Source: JAAXPZ01 sp965215705
GTDB lineage: Bacteria; Campylobacterota; Campylobacteria; Campylobacterales; Sulfurovaceae
Length of the DNA stretch: 64,000 bases
Assembly: GCA_965215705.1 (NCBI GenBank)
Contig: CBDCEE010000003.1
Location: 372,001 to 436,000 of the forward strand
Direction of reading: 5' to 3'
Positions 8,624 through 16,349 of this stretch are shown one piece after another; the first letter of the stretch is position 1; each line of letters starts with the position of its first letter. Made by a program: the position numbers and the translations under genes. The notes below the pieces were generated by a model. It was not told the origin of the DNA. It saw nothing but the letters and a program-made list of their open reading frames with translations, and did not search any database.

Positions 8624-9631
8624 ATGATAAAAGTAGGCATCGTAGGAGCCAGTGGATACACAGGGCTCGAGCTGATCAAAATGCTCATCACCCATCCAGA
8701 GTTTGAGCTCACATACCTAGCCACCACAACAGGTGACACCATGATAGAGGATCTCCATCCTGCCCTAGAGGATGTGATCAGTATGCCTGTAAGCAAGGCG
8801 GACAAAGCGGATATCCTCAAGCACTGTGAACTGGTATTTCTAGCACTGCCGCACAAGGCTTCTATGGGGTTTGCCAAAGATCTGATAGAGCAGGGTATCA
8901 AGATCGTAGACTTCTCTGCGGATTATCGTCTGGATCTGGAGACCTATGAGGCGCACTACTGCCCTCACGAGGACAAGGCACATCTGGATGAAGCTGTTTA
9001 CGGGCTGATAGAATACGCACGTGAAGATATCGCCAAGGCAAGATTGGTTGCAGGGCCTGGATGCTATCCTACTGCCACACTGTTGGGTATCCTGCCGTTA
9101 ATTCCCTATATCGATACCGCTGCACCACTGTTTGTGGATGCCAAGTCTGGTGTGAGTGGGGCAGGTAAAAAGCTCTCAGAGAGTACGCACTTTGTGAATG
9201 TCAATGATAATATCTTCGCCTACAATCCCCTCAAACATCGTCATGGACCAGAGATCGCTGAAAAGATTGAGAAGGTTCACGGAGCCAAAATGAATGTCAA
9301 CTTCGTCCCCCATCTCATCTCTGCCACGCGTGGTGAGCTGGTATCGGTCTATGCCACACTCAAAGAAGAGATCGACCCTATGGAGATCCTGCATAAGCAC
9401 TATGCCGATGACCGCTTCATCCGCATACGAGAGACGCCAGTGAGTATCAAGAACACTGCCGGCACACACTTCTGTGACATCTTCGCCGCCACCAACGGCA
9501 ACGCCCTGTTCGTCAATGCCGCCATCGACAACATCCTACGAGGTTCTAGCTCCCAAGCCCTCGTAGCTGCGAATCTGATGTGTGGGTATGATGAGGGGAT
9601 GGGTATACCTGTAGTGGCATATGTACCGTAG
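8624..9631 (+). CDS. argC: N-acetyl-gamma-glutamyl-phosphate reductase
   Basis: ArgC reduces N-acetylglutamyl phosphate to the semialdehyde in arginine synthesis. The 335-residue protein shows the NADP loop GASGYTG at residues 8-14 and the catalytic cysteine in AGPGCYPT near residue 147. The ATG at 8624 has AAGGAG 8 nt upstream. The open frame extends 48 bp further upstream but lacks a ribosome-binding site there. No other arg gene is adjacent. Confidence 0.96.
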   Translation: MIKVGIVGASGYTGLELIKMLITHPEFELTYLATTTGDTMIEDLHPALEDVISMPVSKADKADILKHCELVFLALPHKASMGFAKDLIEQGIKIVDFSADYRLDLETYEAHYCPHEDKAHLDEAVYGLIEYAREDIAKARLVAGPGCYPTATLLGILPLIPYIDTAAPLFVDAKSGVSGAGKKLSESTHFVNVNDNIFAYNPLKHRHGPEIAEKIEKVHGAKMNVNFVPHLISATRGELVSVYATLKEEIDPMEILHKHYADDRFIRIRETPVSIKNTAGTHFCDIFAATNGNALFVNAAIDNILRGSSSQALVAANLMCGYDEGMGIPVVAYVP

Positions 9632-9749
9632 GAGGGGAGTGTAACTCCTTGATTAGGTGCATTTTGGACAGATAACGATGAAGATTGATAACAGATAAAC
9701 TTATAGAATTCACTGAATTACAAATCAACCGCTGAGTAAAAATGTCACT

Positions 9750-10607
9750 CTATATTTTCTTGTTATGCTTTTTTATATTAATGTGAATCCATTTTTTAAC
9801 CCACATATACTTTTCCTTGATACTCTCATTTTCTTGGTGTATCGATAATTGATAGTCCGTAATTTCAGATAGTTTGGAAATCCACTGCTCACAACTGGGG
9901 CGTCCTAAGAAAATATCTTCACTAGCATTGGAAGGGTGAGGGATTTTTGAATACCATGAAGGTGACATATTAAATACATCAACAAATGATTTGTTATCTG
10001 AATCTATAAGTATTTTAGGAATTGGTGAGAATACATTAACAATCTTGCTACCTACTGCTTGTGGGTAGGATATGTAGCCTTTAGGATCCTTGACTTTTAT
10101 TTCATTAAATCTTTTCATTAAGGTTTTAGCCCCATCGGAAAGTATAATTCTTGGTACTTTGGCTTCATTTGTTTCTAAATCGTATGCTTCAACTAATGCA
10201 GGACCAAAAATACATGTTTGGTCATCATAGAGAGACCCTACTGTTATAGCTCCACGCATAAGTAAATTAAAATTTTGAGCTATATCACCATATACCTGAT
10301 GACATGCATAGATTGCTATAGCAAGTCCTGCAGGATCTGCTGGTAATGAATATACAATATGATCTGAAAAAGTATATATACGAGGAGTGTGGTTACATGC
10401 TGCTATTTCCGTTGGAATACCTACATTTGAACCTTCCTGAAAAGTAGTTGCTGTTCTAATCATTGCAAATGCACGCCGCCTATAAATACTCTGCGTTACC
10501 TCTACTATTTTATTAACTAATTCTGGGTTGTGAGTTGTATCGTCAATCAAACTACGGAATCCTAGGATATCTATAAATACAACTACCCGTTCTTCATATT
10601 GATTCAT
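9750..10607 (-). CDS. Nucleotidyl-cyclase-like protein of unknown function
   Basis: This 285-residue protein has the layout of a class III nucleotidyl cyclase catalytic domain but not its full active site. VVVFIDILGF (residues 8-17) matches the first metal-binding Asp motif and TFSDHIVY near 98 could supply the second Asp. LMRGAITVGSLY near 138 matches the conserved Gly-rich strand. Where cyclases have the Asn and Arg of the transition-state pair, this protein reads GPALVEAYDLET, so that pair is absent. It has no membrane segment. The gene is visibly more AT-rich than its neighbours, which suggests transfer. AAGGG lies 6 nt before the ATG. Confidence 0.5.
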   Translation of the reverse strand: MNQYEERVVVFIDILGFRSLIDDTTHNPELVNKIVEVTQSIYRRRAFAMIRTATTFQEGSNVGIPTEIAACNHTPRIYTFSDHIVYSLPADPAGLAIAIYACHQVYGDIAQNFNLLMRGAITVGSLYDDQTCIFGPALVEAYDLETNEAKVPRIILSDGAKTLMKRFNEIKVKDPKGYISYPQAVGSKIVNVFSPIPKILIDSDNKSFVDVFNMSPSWYSKIPHPSNASEDIFLGRPSCEQWISKLSEITDYQLSIHQENESIKEKYMWVKKWIHINIKKHNKKI

Positions 10608-10652
10608 CCAATGCCCTTAAATAAGTTAATTTTTTACTTTATATCTTTTTCT

Positions 10653-10678
10653 CGTTCCCGATCTCTTGATCAGGAATG
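10653..10678. repeat. 26-nt palindrome, copy 1
   Basis: Outer arms TTCC/GGAA and inner arms GATC/GATC flank a TCTT loop, with one C-A mismatch. It has the same length, loop size and outer bases (CGTTCC...GGAA) as the palindrome at 10734-10759. It lies 46 bp upstream of the divergent cyclase-like gene. Confidence 0.5.
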
Positions 10679-10733
10679 TATATACAGCATTGTAACATAT
10701 TGGGAGTTCTCTATGATTTTAAATTAGAGTATG

Positions 10734-10759
10734 CGTTCCATATCAGGAGATATGGAACG
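10734..10759. repeat. 26-nt palindrome, copy 2 (perfect)
   Basis: CGTTCCATATC and GATATGGAACG form a perfect 11-bp stem around an AGGA loop. No T-run follows, so it is not a typical terminator. Together with copy 1 it lies in the 270-bp divergent gap between the cyclase-like gene and the DUF1104 gene. Confidence 0.6.
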
Positions 10760-10780
10760 AAGGAGGATCACCACTCCCCA

Positions 10781-10824
10781 AGTCACACTTCAGTCACGCT
10801 CAAGTCACGTTTCTCATGTATACT
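10781..10824 (+). promoter_or_regulatory. Three 11-bp direct repeats before a -10 box
   Basis: AGTCACACTTC, AGTCACGCTCA and AGTCACGTTTC follow one another at exactly 11-bp spacing (10781, 10792, 10803). A TATACT -10 box lies at 10819-10824, and there is no consensus -35. Tandem repeats at one helical turn covering the -35 region are typical of activation by OmpR/PhoB-type response regulators. The regulator cannot be named from the window. Confidence 0.6.
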
Positions 10825-10877
10825 TCGCTTGTCTTTATCGCATAGCAAAGACAAATAAAATACTTAAAGGATATAAC

Positions 10878-11108
10878 ATGAAAAAGCTTATGCTCATCGC
10901 AGGATTTTTAACTATAGGCGCGTTTGCAGCCGATTTCTCTAAAATGACACTCCAGGAGCTCAATGACCTCAGGGACAAAGTCACAATCGAAGATAAAACT
11001 GCCTATGTGGCAGAGATCCGTAAAAGAATGGCAGAGATGTCAGCTGAAGAAAAAGCCAAATACGAAGTGATCAAAATGATCGAATCAGAGGAGAAGCCAG
11101 CGAACTAA
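10878..11108 (+). CDS. DUF1104-like small periplasmic protein
   Basis: A 76-residue protein with a signal peptide (hydrophobic residues 3-16, likely cleavage after GAFAA). The mature part, FSKMTLQELNDLRDKV...KRMAEMSAEEKAKYE, is helical and charged and resembles the DUF1104 family found in Campylobacterota. Its function is unknown. AAAGG lies just upstream of the ATG. The 11-bp repeat array at 10781-10813 probably controls it and a clear intrinsic terminator follows, so it is a monocistronic regulated gene. Confidence 0.75.
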   Translation: MKKLMLIAGFLTIGAFAADFSKMTLQELNDLRDKVTIEDKTAYVAEIRKRMAEMSAEEKAKYEVIKMIESEEKPAN

Positions 11109-11147
11109 CCCATAATACTCCCTAACTCCCAAGATAGATATAAATCT

Positions 11148-11177
11148 ACCCTATAGAGAACTTCTCTATAGGGTTTT
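11148..11177 (+). terminator. Intrinsic terminator of the DUF1104 gene
   Basis: ACCCTATAGAG and CTCTATAGGGT form a perfect 11-bp stem around a 5-nt loop, followed by TTT. It lies about 40 bp after the stop codon. Confidence 0.75.
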
Positions 11178-11248
11178 ACCCTTCCATAACCCATGACTAA
11201 GCAATTTTTTCGTAGCATACTATCATCAAAGTGTGAAAGAGAATATCT

Positions 11249-11941
11249 GTGACTGCTATCCAAGAAAATGCAATCTTTATCGCTGATGCCCACTATCCTA
11301 CACATGGAGATACCCTTCTCACGCTCCTATACAAGATAGAAAGTGCTGAGATCCAAACGCCACAACTTTTTCTGATGGGAGATATCTTTGATCTGCTTGT
11401 GGGTGGACTGGAGAAGAGTGTGTTGCCCAACAGAGAGGTGATAGCCCTGATCGAATCGATAGCCCAGAGGATACCTGTGTACTATTTTGAGGGCAATCAT
11501 GATTTTCAGCTGGCTAAGGTATTTGAAAAACCCCATATCTTTTCACTAGATGACCAACCCCAATATATGGGGATCAATGGCTTCATCATCGGGCTTTCAC
11601 ATGGAGATCGGTTTGCGGTAGGATGGAAGCATCACCTGCTGAGTAAGCTACTGAGAAAGTCCTGGATGATCTCACTGATCAAGGTTTTTAAACCACATAT
11701 CGTAGAGCAAAAGACATCCCAGCTTCAAGAGAAAGAGATCTGTCATGAGATCCCTCAGTTTGAGACCAAAGCCAAAAAGATATTTGAATGCTATAAAGGA
11801 GCATTTACTGTGATCGAAGGGCACTATCATCAGGGAAAGAAGATCTATAACTATATCTCGCTTCCCTCACTGGCTTGTCAGAAGCAGATAGGGGTGATCA
11901 GAGAGGGTGAGATGGTATTTGTCGATCTGGACAAGATTTAA
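11249..11941 (+). CDS. Calcineurin-like phosphoesterase, LpxH-like
   Basis: All metal-binding blocks of the calcineurin-like fold are present: ADAH near residue 12, MGDIFD near 43, GNHD near 80, SHGD near 111 and GHYHQ near 189. Size (230 residues) and motif spacing fit LpxH-type UDP-2,3-diacylglucosamine diphosphatases of lipid A synthesis, although other phosphoesterases share these motifs. The start is a GTG at 11249 with only a weak AGAG ribosome-binding site. The gene is followed by tRNA-Leu. Confidence 0.7.
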   Translation: MTAIQENAIFIADAHYPTHGDTLLTLLYKIESAEIQTPQLFLMGDIFDLLVGGLEKSVLPNREVIALIESIAQRIPVYYFEGNHDFQLAKVFEKPHIFSLDDQPQYMGINGFIIGLSHGDRFAVGWKHHLLSKLLRKSWMISLIKVFKPHIVEQKTSQLQEKEICHEIPQFETKAKKIFECYKGAFTVIEGHYHQGKKIYNYISLPSLACQKQIGVIREGEMVFVDLDKI

Positions 11942-11963
11942 CTCTCTCTCAAGGCAAAAAAAG

Positions 11964-11969
11964 TATAAT
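11964..11969 (+). promoter_or_regulatory. -10 box of tRNA-Leu
   Basis: A perfect TATAAT preceded by an A-run lies 20 bp before the mature tRNA 5' end. No -35 consensus is visible. Confidence 0.6.
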
Positions 11970-11988
11970 TCTCTCTCCGATTCATTGT

Positions 11989-12075
11989 GCGGCTGTGGCG
12001 GAATTGGTAGACGTGCTAGATTCAGGTTCTAGTGGAGGCAACTCCGTGGAGGTTCGAGTCCTCTCAGCCGCACCA
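11989..12075 (+). tRNA. tRNA-Leu (anticodon CAG)
   Basis: This 87-nt class II tRNA has a GCGGCTG/CAGCCGC acceptor stem, an encoded CCA end and a long variable arm. The anticodon stem CTAGA/TCTAG closes the loop TTCAGGT, giving anticodon CAG, which reads CUG codons. The T-loop GGTTCGAGTCC is intact. Confidence 0.97.
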
Positions 12076-12112
12076 CACTTCAGATTTTTACAATCTATGT
12101 TACAATACTTCT

Positions 12113-12619
12113 ATGATATATCAAACATCCAGACTCCTGCTGAAATATGTGCAAGCAGATGATATTCCCGAGCTTTATGATAGTATTTTTTCTGATCCTT
12201 CAGTGATGAAACATGCTTTTGGTGGCAGCACTTTCTCTCTGGATGAGACAGAAACATTTATCGAGCAATATGCAGCCAGAGAAAGTGAGAAGCTAGGGAT
12301 AGGTATGCTTTTTTTACGTGAAAGTAACGTCCTGATAGGCTTTGCTGGATTGCTTCCTTATGATCTGTTGGGTAAAGCGTCTTGTGAGCTGGGCTTTGTA
12401 CTTGCAACAGAGCACTGGGGGAAAGGCTATGCCACAGAGATAGGCAGAGGTCAGATAGCGTTGGCAGATACTTTGGGGTATGCGGAAGTGCTGGCTCTGG
12501 TAGCTCCGGAGAATGATGCTTCCAAAGCGGTGTTGGAGAAGCTAGGGATGGCGTATCTGGGTGAGTCCTCTGTAGCACCACGGGGAAAACGAGAAATATA
12601 CAGGAGAGAAACCATATGA
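12113..12619 (+). CDS. GNAT-family N-acetyltransferase, RimJ/RimL-like
   Basis: About 168 residues. The start TSRLLLKYVQADDIPELYD and the acetyl-CoA loop EHWGKGYATEIG near residue 104, followed by NDASKAVLEKLGM, are typical of the RimJ/RimL group of GNAT enzymes that acetylate protein N-termini or small molecules. The reading frame is open back into the tRNA gene, but the ATG at 12113 gives the family N-terminus. The stop codon overlaps the panE ATG (ATGA). Confidence 0.8.
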   Translation: MIYQTSRLLLKYVQADDIPELYDSIFSDPSVMKHAFGGSTFSLDETETFIEQYAARESEKLGIGMLFLRESNVLIGFAGLLPYDLLGKASCELGFVLATEHWGKGYATEIGRGQIALADTLGYAEVLALVAPENDASKAVLEKLGMAYLGESSVAPRGKREIYRRETI

Positions 12620-13515
12620 AAATAGCGATCATAGGCACAGGTGGGGTAGGTGGATACATCGGCGCCAAACTGAAAAAAGAGACAGAGCACGAAGTGACTT
12701 TTGTCGCACGTGGAAAACACCTCGAAGCGATGCAGAAAAATGGTCTGAAAGTCTATGATGATGAGGAGATATTTGTAGTACATCCTGATCATGTAGTGGA
12801 GAATCTAGCGGGACTTGGTGCGTTTGATCTCATCATTTTGGCAGTGAAAAGCTATGGTCTTGAGGATGCTTTAGAGATGATATCAGAAAATATAAATATC
12901 CATACGATACTCCTGCCGTTGCTTAACGGAGTAGACCATGACATGGAGGTTTTATCTCGCTTTCCCAAGAGTAATATACTCAATGGATGCATCTATATAT
13001 TTTCTAATATCAAAGAACCTGGAGTGATCAAAAAATACGGAGGTGTCTTTCATCTCTTTTACGGTAGCAGAGCTGAACCCAAAGAGTCTTTTGCTGAGAT
13101 AGAGAAGCTTTTTGATGCTACCGGGCTCAAGCATAAACTTACAGACAAGATCGAACTAGAGACCTGGCGAAAGTATCTACTCATCTCTGCCTTTGCATCC
13201 ATGACCTCCTATTATGCAGCACCACTAGGAGAGATCGCCAGAGATCACTATGATGAGTTGGCAGAGGTACTTACAGAGATCAAGGCGATAGCCAATGCCA
13301 AAGGTATCACGCTAGAGGAGAAAAATGTACAGAATGTACTGGAACGGATCAAAAGCATACCCTTTGACTCTAAAACCTCGATGCAGCTGGATTTTGAAGC
13401 AGACAAGCAGACAGAGGTAGAGGCATTGACAGGCTATATCGTCAGAGAGGGGCAGAGACTGGGTATCGAGACACCTGTTATGGAAAAAATGTATAAGAAG
13501 CTTGCAGAGGGGTGA
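12616..13515 (+). CDS. panE: 2-dehydropantoate 2-reductase (ApbA/PanE family)
   Basis: The protein has 299 residues. The N-terminal Rossmann loop GTGGVGGYIGA (7-17) binds NADPH, and the second conserved block VKSYGLEDAL lies near residue 77. PanE makes pantoate for pantothenate and coenzyme A. Members of the family can have other substrates, so the symbol is assigned at family level. It overlaps the GNAT gene by 4 bp and is probably translationally coupled to it. Confidence 0.85.
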   Translation: MKIAIIGTGGVGGYIGAKLKKETEHEVTFVARGKHLEAMQKNGLKVYDDEEIFVVHPDHVVENLAGLGAFDLIILAVKSYGLEDALEMISENINIHTILLPLLNGVDHDMEVLSRFPKSNILNGCIYIFSNIKEPGVIKKYGGVFHLFYGSRAEPKESFAEIEKLFDATGLKHKLTDKIELETWRKYLLISAFASMTSYYAAPLGEIARDHYDELAEVLTEIKAIANAKGITLEEKNVQNVLERIKSIPFDSKTSMQLDFEADKQTEVEALTGYIVREGQRLGIETPVMEKMYKKLAEG

Positions 13516-13536
13516 TCAACTCCAAAAGAGTCTCTG

Positions 13537-13881
13537 TCAACACACCAACCAATGCTCCATCTCAAAGACCTCCTGCGTCACAGGCATTCCTTTCCAGCCA
13601 TGTGACTCCAGATACATCATCCTCCCGCCAAAGTACCCTACGATATACTTCTCCTTGTAGATCGGAAATGCACCACCGGCAAACATCGCAAAGATATCTG
13701 CATGGCTCTTGGGTGTCTCATAGTAACGAAAATCAAAGCGATGCAGGGACTCGAGTGCTGTGAGAAGCATTTCGTTTTTGAGCATGCTGCTGCTGAGCGT
13801 ATAGTAGGCAGGGTAGGGTACAGCAGGATCTTCGAGAAGACTGCTGATGTAGAGGCGTTCTTTTTTCTTGTGGTAATTCAT
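13537..13881 (-). CDS. Conserved-looking protein of unknown function
   Basis: Not recognised. The protein has 114 residues from the ATG at 13881 (MNYHKKKERLY). It is rich in aromatic residues, with YPAYYTLSS, IVGYFGG and MYLESHGWKG, and has no signal peptide or membrane segment. A TTG 30 bp upstream would add ten residues but has no better ribosome-binding site. It is convergent with panE, 21 bp away. The long open frame with ordinary codon use supports a real gene. Confidence 0.6.
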   Translation of the reverse strand: MNYHKKKERLYISSLLEDPAVPYPAYYTLSSSMLKNEMLLTALESLHRFDFRYYETPKSHADIFAMFAGGAFPIYKEKYIVGYFGGRMMYLESHGWKGMPVTQEVFEMEHWLVC

Positions 13882-13927
13882 GCTGTGAGTATAGTAGATT
13901 TTTGAGTACAATAGAGAAAATATGTCA

Positions 13928-13954
13928 AATTGTCATATTTTTAATATGGCAATT
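13928..13954. promoter_or_regulatory. 12-bp inverted repeat
   Basis: AATTGTCATATT and AATATGGCAATT form an inverted repeat with one mismatch (a G-T wobble in RNA) around TTT. It lies 46 bp upstream of the 13881 start and is a possible operator or a weak bidirectional terminator. Confidence 0.4.
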
Positions 13955-14002
13955 CAAATTGTGCCCTGACCAAAGGGAAGAAATGCCCTTGGCTGTATAT
14001 AC

Positions 14003-14212
14003 TTAAACTGTTTTGACTCCATCGGAGATGCCTAGCTTTCTGTAAATACTATTCAAAACTACCCGAGCAGGCTTTTTCATTGTAAAGGGCATAGAAATAA
14101 ATCTATCTGCACCATGGATCATACCAATTGCACCAGTACGGTCTTCTACTACAATCTCTTCAAGTATCCATTTTAAGACTTCTTTCTCATCTTCAGTAAG
14201 TTTCATCTCCAT
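14003..14212 (-). CDS. Small protein of unknown function
   Basis: A 69-residue protein, LTEDEKEVLKWILEEIVVEDRT..., with an amphipathic helix at the N-terminus and no signal peptide. It begins 15 bp after the stop of the FAD oxidoreductase gene on the same strand, with AAAGGAG upstream, so it probably shares that transcript. No family was recognised. It might be an accessory to the oxidoreductase, but only its position suggests this. Confidence 0.55.
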   Translation of the reverse strand: MEMKLTEDEKEVLKWILEEIVVEDRTGAIGMIHGADRFISMPFTMKKPARVVLNSIYRKLGISDGVKTV

Positions 14213-14227
14213 GGTAATTATTCTCCT

Positions 14228-15496
14228 TTAACTTTTCAATATCCCATCCGCAGCTCGTATCCCTGAAGCCCACGCTGCAGTGATGCCTCGGCTGGTGCCT
14301 GCACCGTCTCCTATGATATAGTAGCCTTCTTGCACCATGAAGTGCTTGTCTATGAAGGAGGGTTTGTTGGAGTAGGTCTTGATCTCTGGGTAGTAGAGAA
14401 TGGTGGAGGGGTGTAGGACACCGGGGATGATGGTATCGAGCATCTTGAGTGCTTTCCAGATGTCTCTGAGTATCTTGGCGGGCATACAGAGGGAGAGGTC
14501 TCCTGCTACGGCATTTTTGAGGGTGGGTTCGAAATCGTAGAGATCAGAGTTGAAGGTCTCCTTTTTGCTCCGTGAGCCCAGCCTGAAGTCTCCTACGCGT
14601 TGCATGATCACCGATCCACCGCTCAGCTGCATCACCATCTGTCCCAGTATCTTGCCAAACTCTTGACCACTGACGACGGGTTCGGTCAGGCGAATCGTTT
14701 TGAGCATGGCGAAGTTTACCAGACCATTGGGCTTGTTGTAGTCACGGGAGAGGGAGTGTCCGTTGACAGAGAAGTAGCCTTTGTACTTCTCTCTGACGAT
14801 ATGCGCAGAGCCTGAGTTGGTACAGAAGGTACGGACTTTCTCCGGGAAGAGGATTTTAGGGTCATAGTAATCTCGTACGATGGGGTAGTGCTGCTCCCTG
14901 GTCTCTACGCGGATACCGATATCGACAATGTTGTCACTGTAGGAGACACCTAGTGTGTCCATCTGAGATTGCAGCCAGTCATAGTCTGCACGTCCAGGAG
15001 CAAGGATGATATCTTCAAAGGAGATGACCGTAGCATCACTAAGCGTGATCTCCTTCGCTTTGGAGGAGAGAGACATGACCTCTGTATGTAGCGCTACAGT
15101 CACACCAAGGTCACGTAGCTGCTGTACAAGGTTGTTGATCAGTTCAGAGGATTTATCCGTACCGACATGGGCTTGATCGATAGAGAGGATCTCTACACCG
15201 ATCTTGCGGGCACGCTTCTGATACTTCTCTACGTCAGTACGCAGTTCCATTTTGGGATGAAGGTGTTGCTTGACCTCTGCGAGAAAGATGTCTGCAGCTT
15301 CCTTGTCCCAGTGTTCTAGAGGGAAGCCTACAGGGTAAGTATAGTTCTGTTTGCAGTCATTACGCAGACCACCGGAGCTGATCTTTTTCTTCTCTAGCAG
15401 GAGGATAGACTTGTCAGTGTTTTCCGCCAGTTTAAATGCTGCTCCCAGCCCTGCCGGGCCTGAGCCCACGATAATGACATCATAGTGTGATTGCAT
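14228..15496 (-). CDS. FAD-dependent oxidoreductase (COG2509-like)
   Basis: The 422-residue protein has the FAD-binding loop VGSGPAGLGAA at residues 10-20, GGLRNDCKQNYTYPVGFP near 42 and the second FAD contact GDGAGTSRGITAA near 398, where COG2509-type dehydrogenases have it. No membrane segments or iron-sulfur cysteines are seen. The substrate of this family is not established. It is a cytoplasmic flavoprotein, probably co-transcribed with the small gene at 14003-14212. Confidence 0.75.
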   Translation of the reverse strand: MQSHYDVIIVGSGPAGLGAAFKLAENTDKSILLLEKKKISSGGLRNDCKQNYTYPVGFPLEHWDKEAADIFLAEVKQHLHPKMELRTDVEKYQKRARKIGVEILSIDQAHVGTDKSSELINNLVQQLRDLGVTVALHTEVMSLSSKAKEITLSDATVISFEDIILAPGRADYDWLQSQMDTLGVSYSDNIVDIGIRVETREQHYPIVRDYYDPKILFPEKVRTFCTNSGSAHIVREKYKGYFSVNGHSLSRDYNKPNGLVNFAMLKTIRLTEPVVSGQEFGKILGQMVMQLSGGSVIMQRVGDFRLGSRSKKETFNSDLYDFEPTLKNAVAGDLSLCMPAKILRDIWKALKMLDTIIPGVLHPSTILYYPEIKTYSNKPSFIDKHFMVQEGYYIIGDGAGTSRGITAAWASGIRAADGILKS

Positions 15497-15567
15497 GATC
15501 TACTCTCCTTGTGATCGTATGACAAATAGTACATAAAAGAAGATAAGAAGGAGGTTTTGAGAGGGGT

Positions 15568-15600
15568 AGAGTAGCCAGAGCAATGCTCTTACGCTACTCT
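15568..15600 (-). terminator. Hairpin after frdB
   Basis: Outer arms AGAGTAGC/GCTACTCT and inner arms AGAGC/GCTCT form a long two-part hairpin 12 bp after the frdB stop codon. A U-run is lacking, so it may act as an mRNA 3' stabiliser or as a terminator of limited strength. Confidence 0.5.
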
Positions 15601-15611
15601 AGAGTATACTA

Positions 15612-16349
15612 TTATCTCTGTGCTACCAATTTACGTCGCATATAAGCGATCTTCTCCTGTAGTGGGAGATGCTTGGGGCAGTGGTCATCACACGCCATGA
15701 GACTCATACAGCCAAATATCCCATCATCATCACCGACTAGCTCATAGAAATCCTCATCTGTACGGTTGTCATGAGGATCCATCTGGAAGCGTGCTACACG
15801 GTTGAGTCCAGCAGGGCCTACAAAGTCTGGACGCATGAGTGCTGTACCACAGGAGGTAACACAGAGCCCACACTCGATACAACGATCGAGTTCAAAGGTC
15901 TCATCGGCTACATCTGGATCGATAGGCTCTTCAAGTGCTGTGATATCATGGACTTCATTGGTATGTATCCATGACTCTACACGCTTGCTCATCGCCTCCA
16001 TCCATTTACCTGTGTTGACAGAGAGGTCTTTGATCAGCTCAAAGGCTGGCATAGGCATGATCTGAATCAGACCATCAGGATAGTCAGCAGTGAGGGTACG
16101 GCATGCCAGTAGTGGCTTACCATTGATCACCATACCACAAGAACCGCAGATACCCGCACGACAGACAAAGTCAAACGAGAGATCTGCATCAAGGCTGTCT
16201 CTTATCCTGTTAAGCGCGATAAAGAGTGTCATGCCAGGAGTTTCCTGGATCTTGTACTCAACAAAGGCTGGTTTGGATGCAGGGTCTCTTGGGTTGTATT
16301 TGAGGATAGAGAAAGTAATCTCTCTTCCTTTGACTTCTTTGTTACTCAT
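15612..16349 (-). CDS. frdB: Fumarate reductase iron-sulfur subunit
   Basis: FrdB passes electrons from menaquinol (via FrdC) to the FAD of FrdA. The [2Fe-2S] ligands are in CRAGICGSCG, and the two cubane clusters use CIECGLCVTSC and the later CMSLMACDDHCPK. The ATG at 16349 has AGGAG 6 nt upstream and overlaps the end of frdA by 8 bp. About 245 residues, close to the Wolinella protein. It is the last gene of frdCAB. Confidence 0.95.
   Translation of the reverse strand: MSNKEVKGREITFSILKYNPRDPASKPAFVEYKIQETPGMTLFIALNRIRDSLDADLSFDFVCRAGICGSCGMVINGKPLLACRTLTADYPDGLIQIMPMPAFELIKDLSVNTGKWMEAMSKRVESWIHTNEVHDITALEEPIDPDVADETFELDRCIECGLCVTSCGTALMRPDFVGPAGLNRVARFQMDPHDNRTDEDFYELVGDDDGIFGCMSLMACDDHCPKHLPLQEKIAYMRRKLVAQR

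Noticed and set aside
12032..12112. Upstream extension of the GNAT gene
   Set aside because: It lies inside tRNA-Leu; the ATG at 12113 gives the family start.
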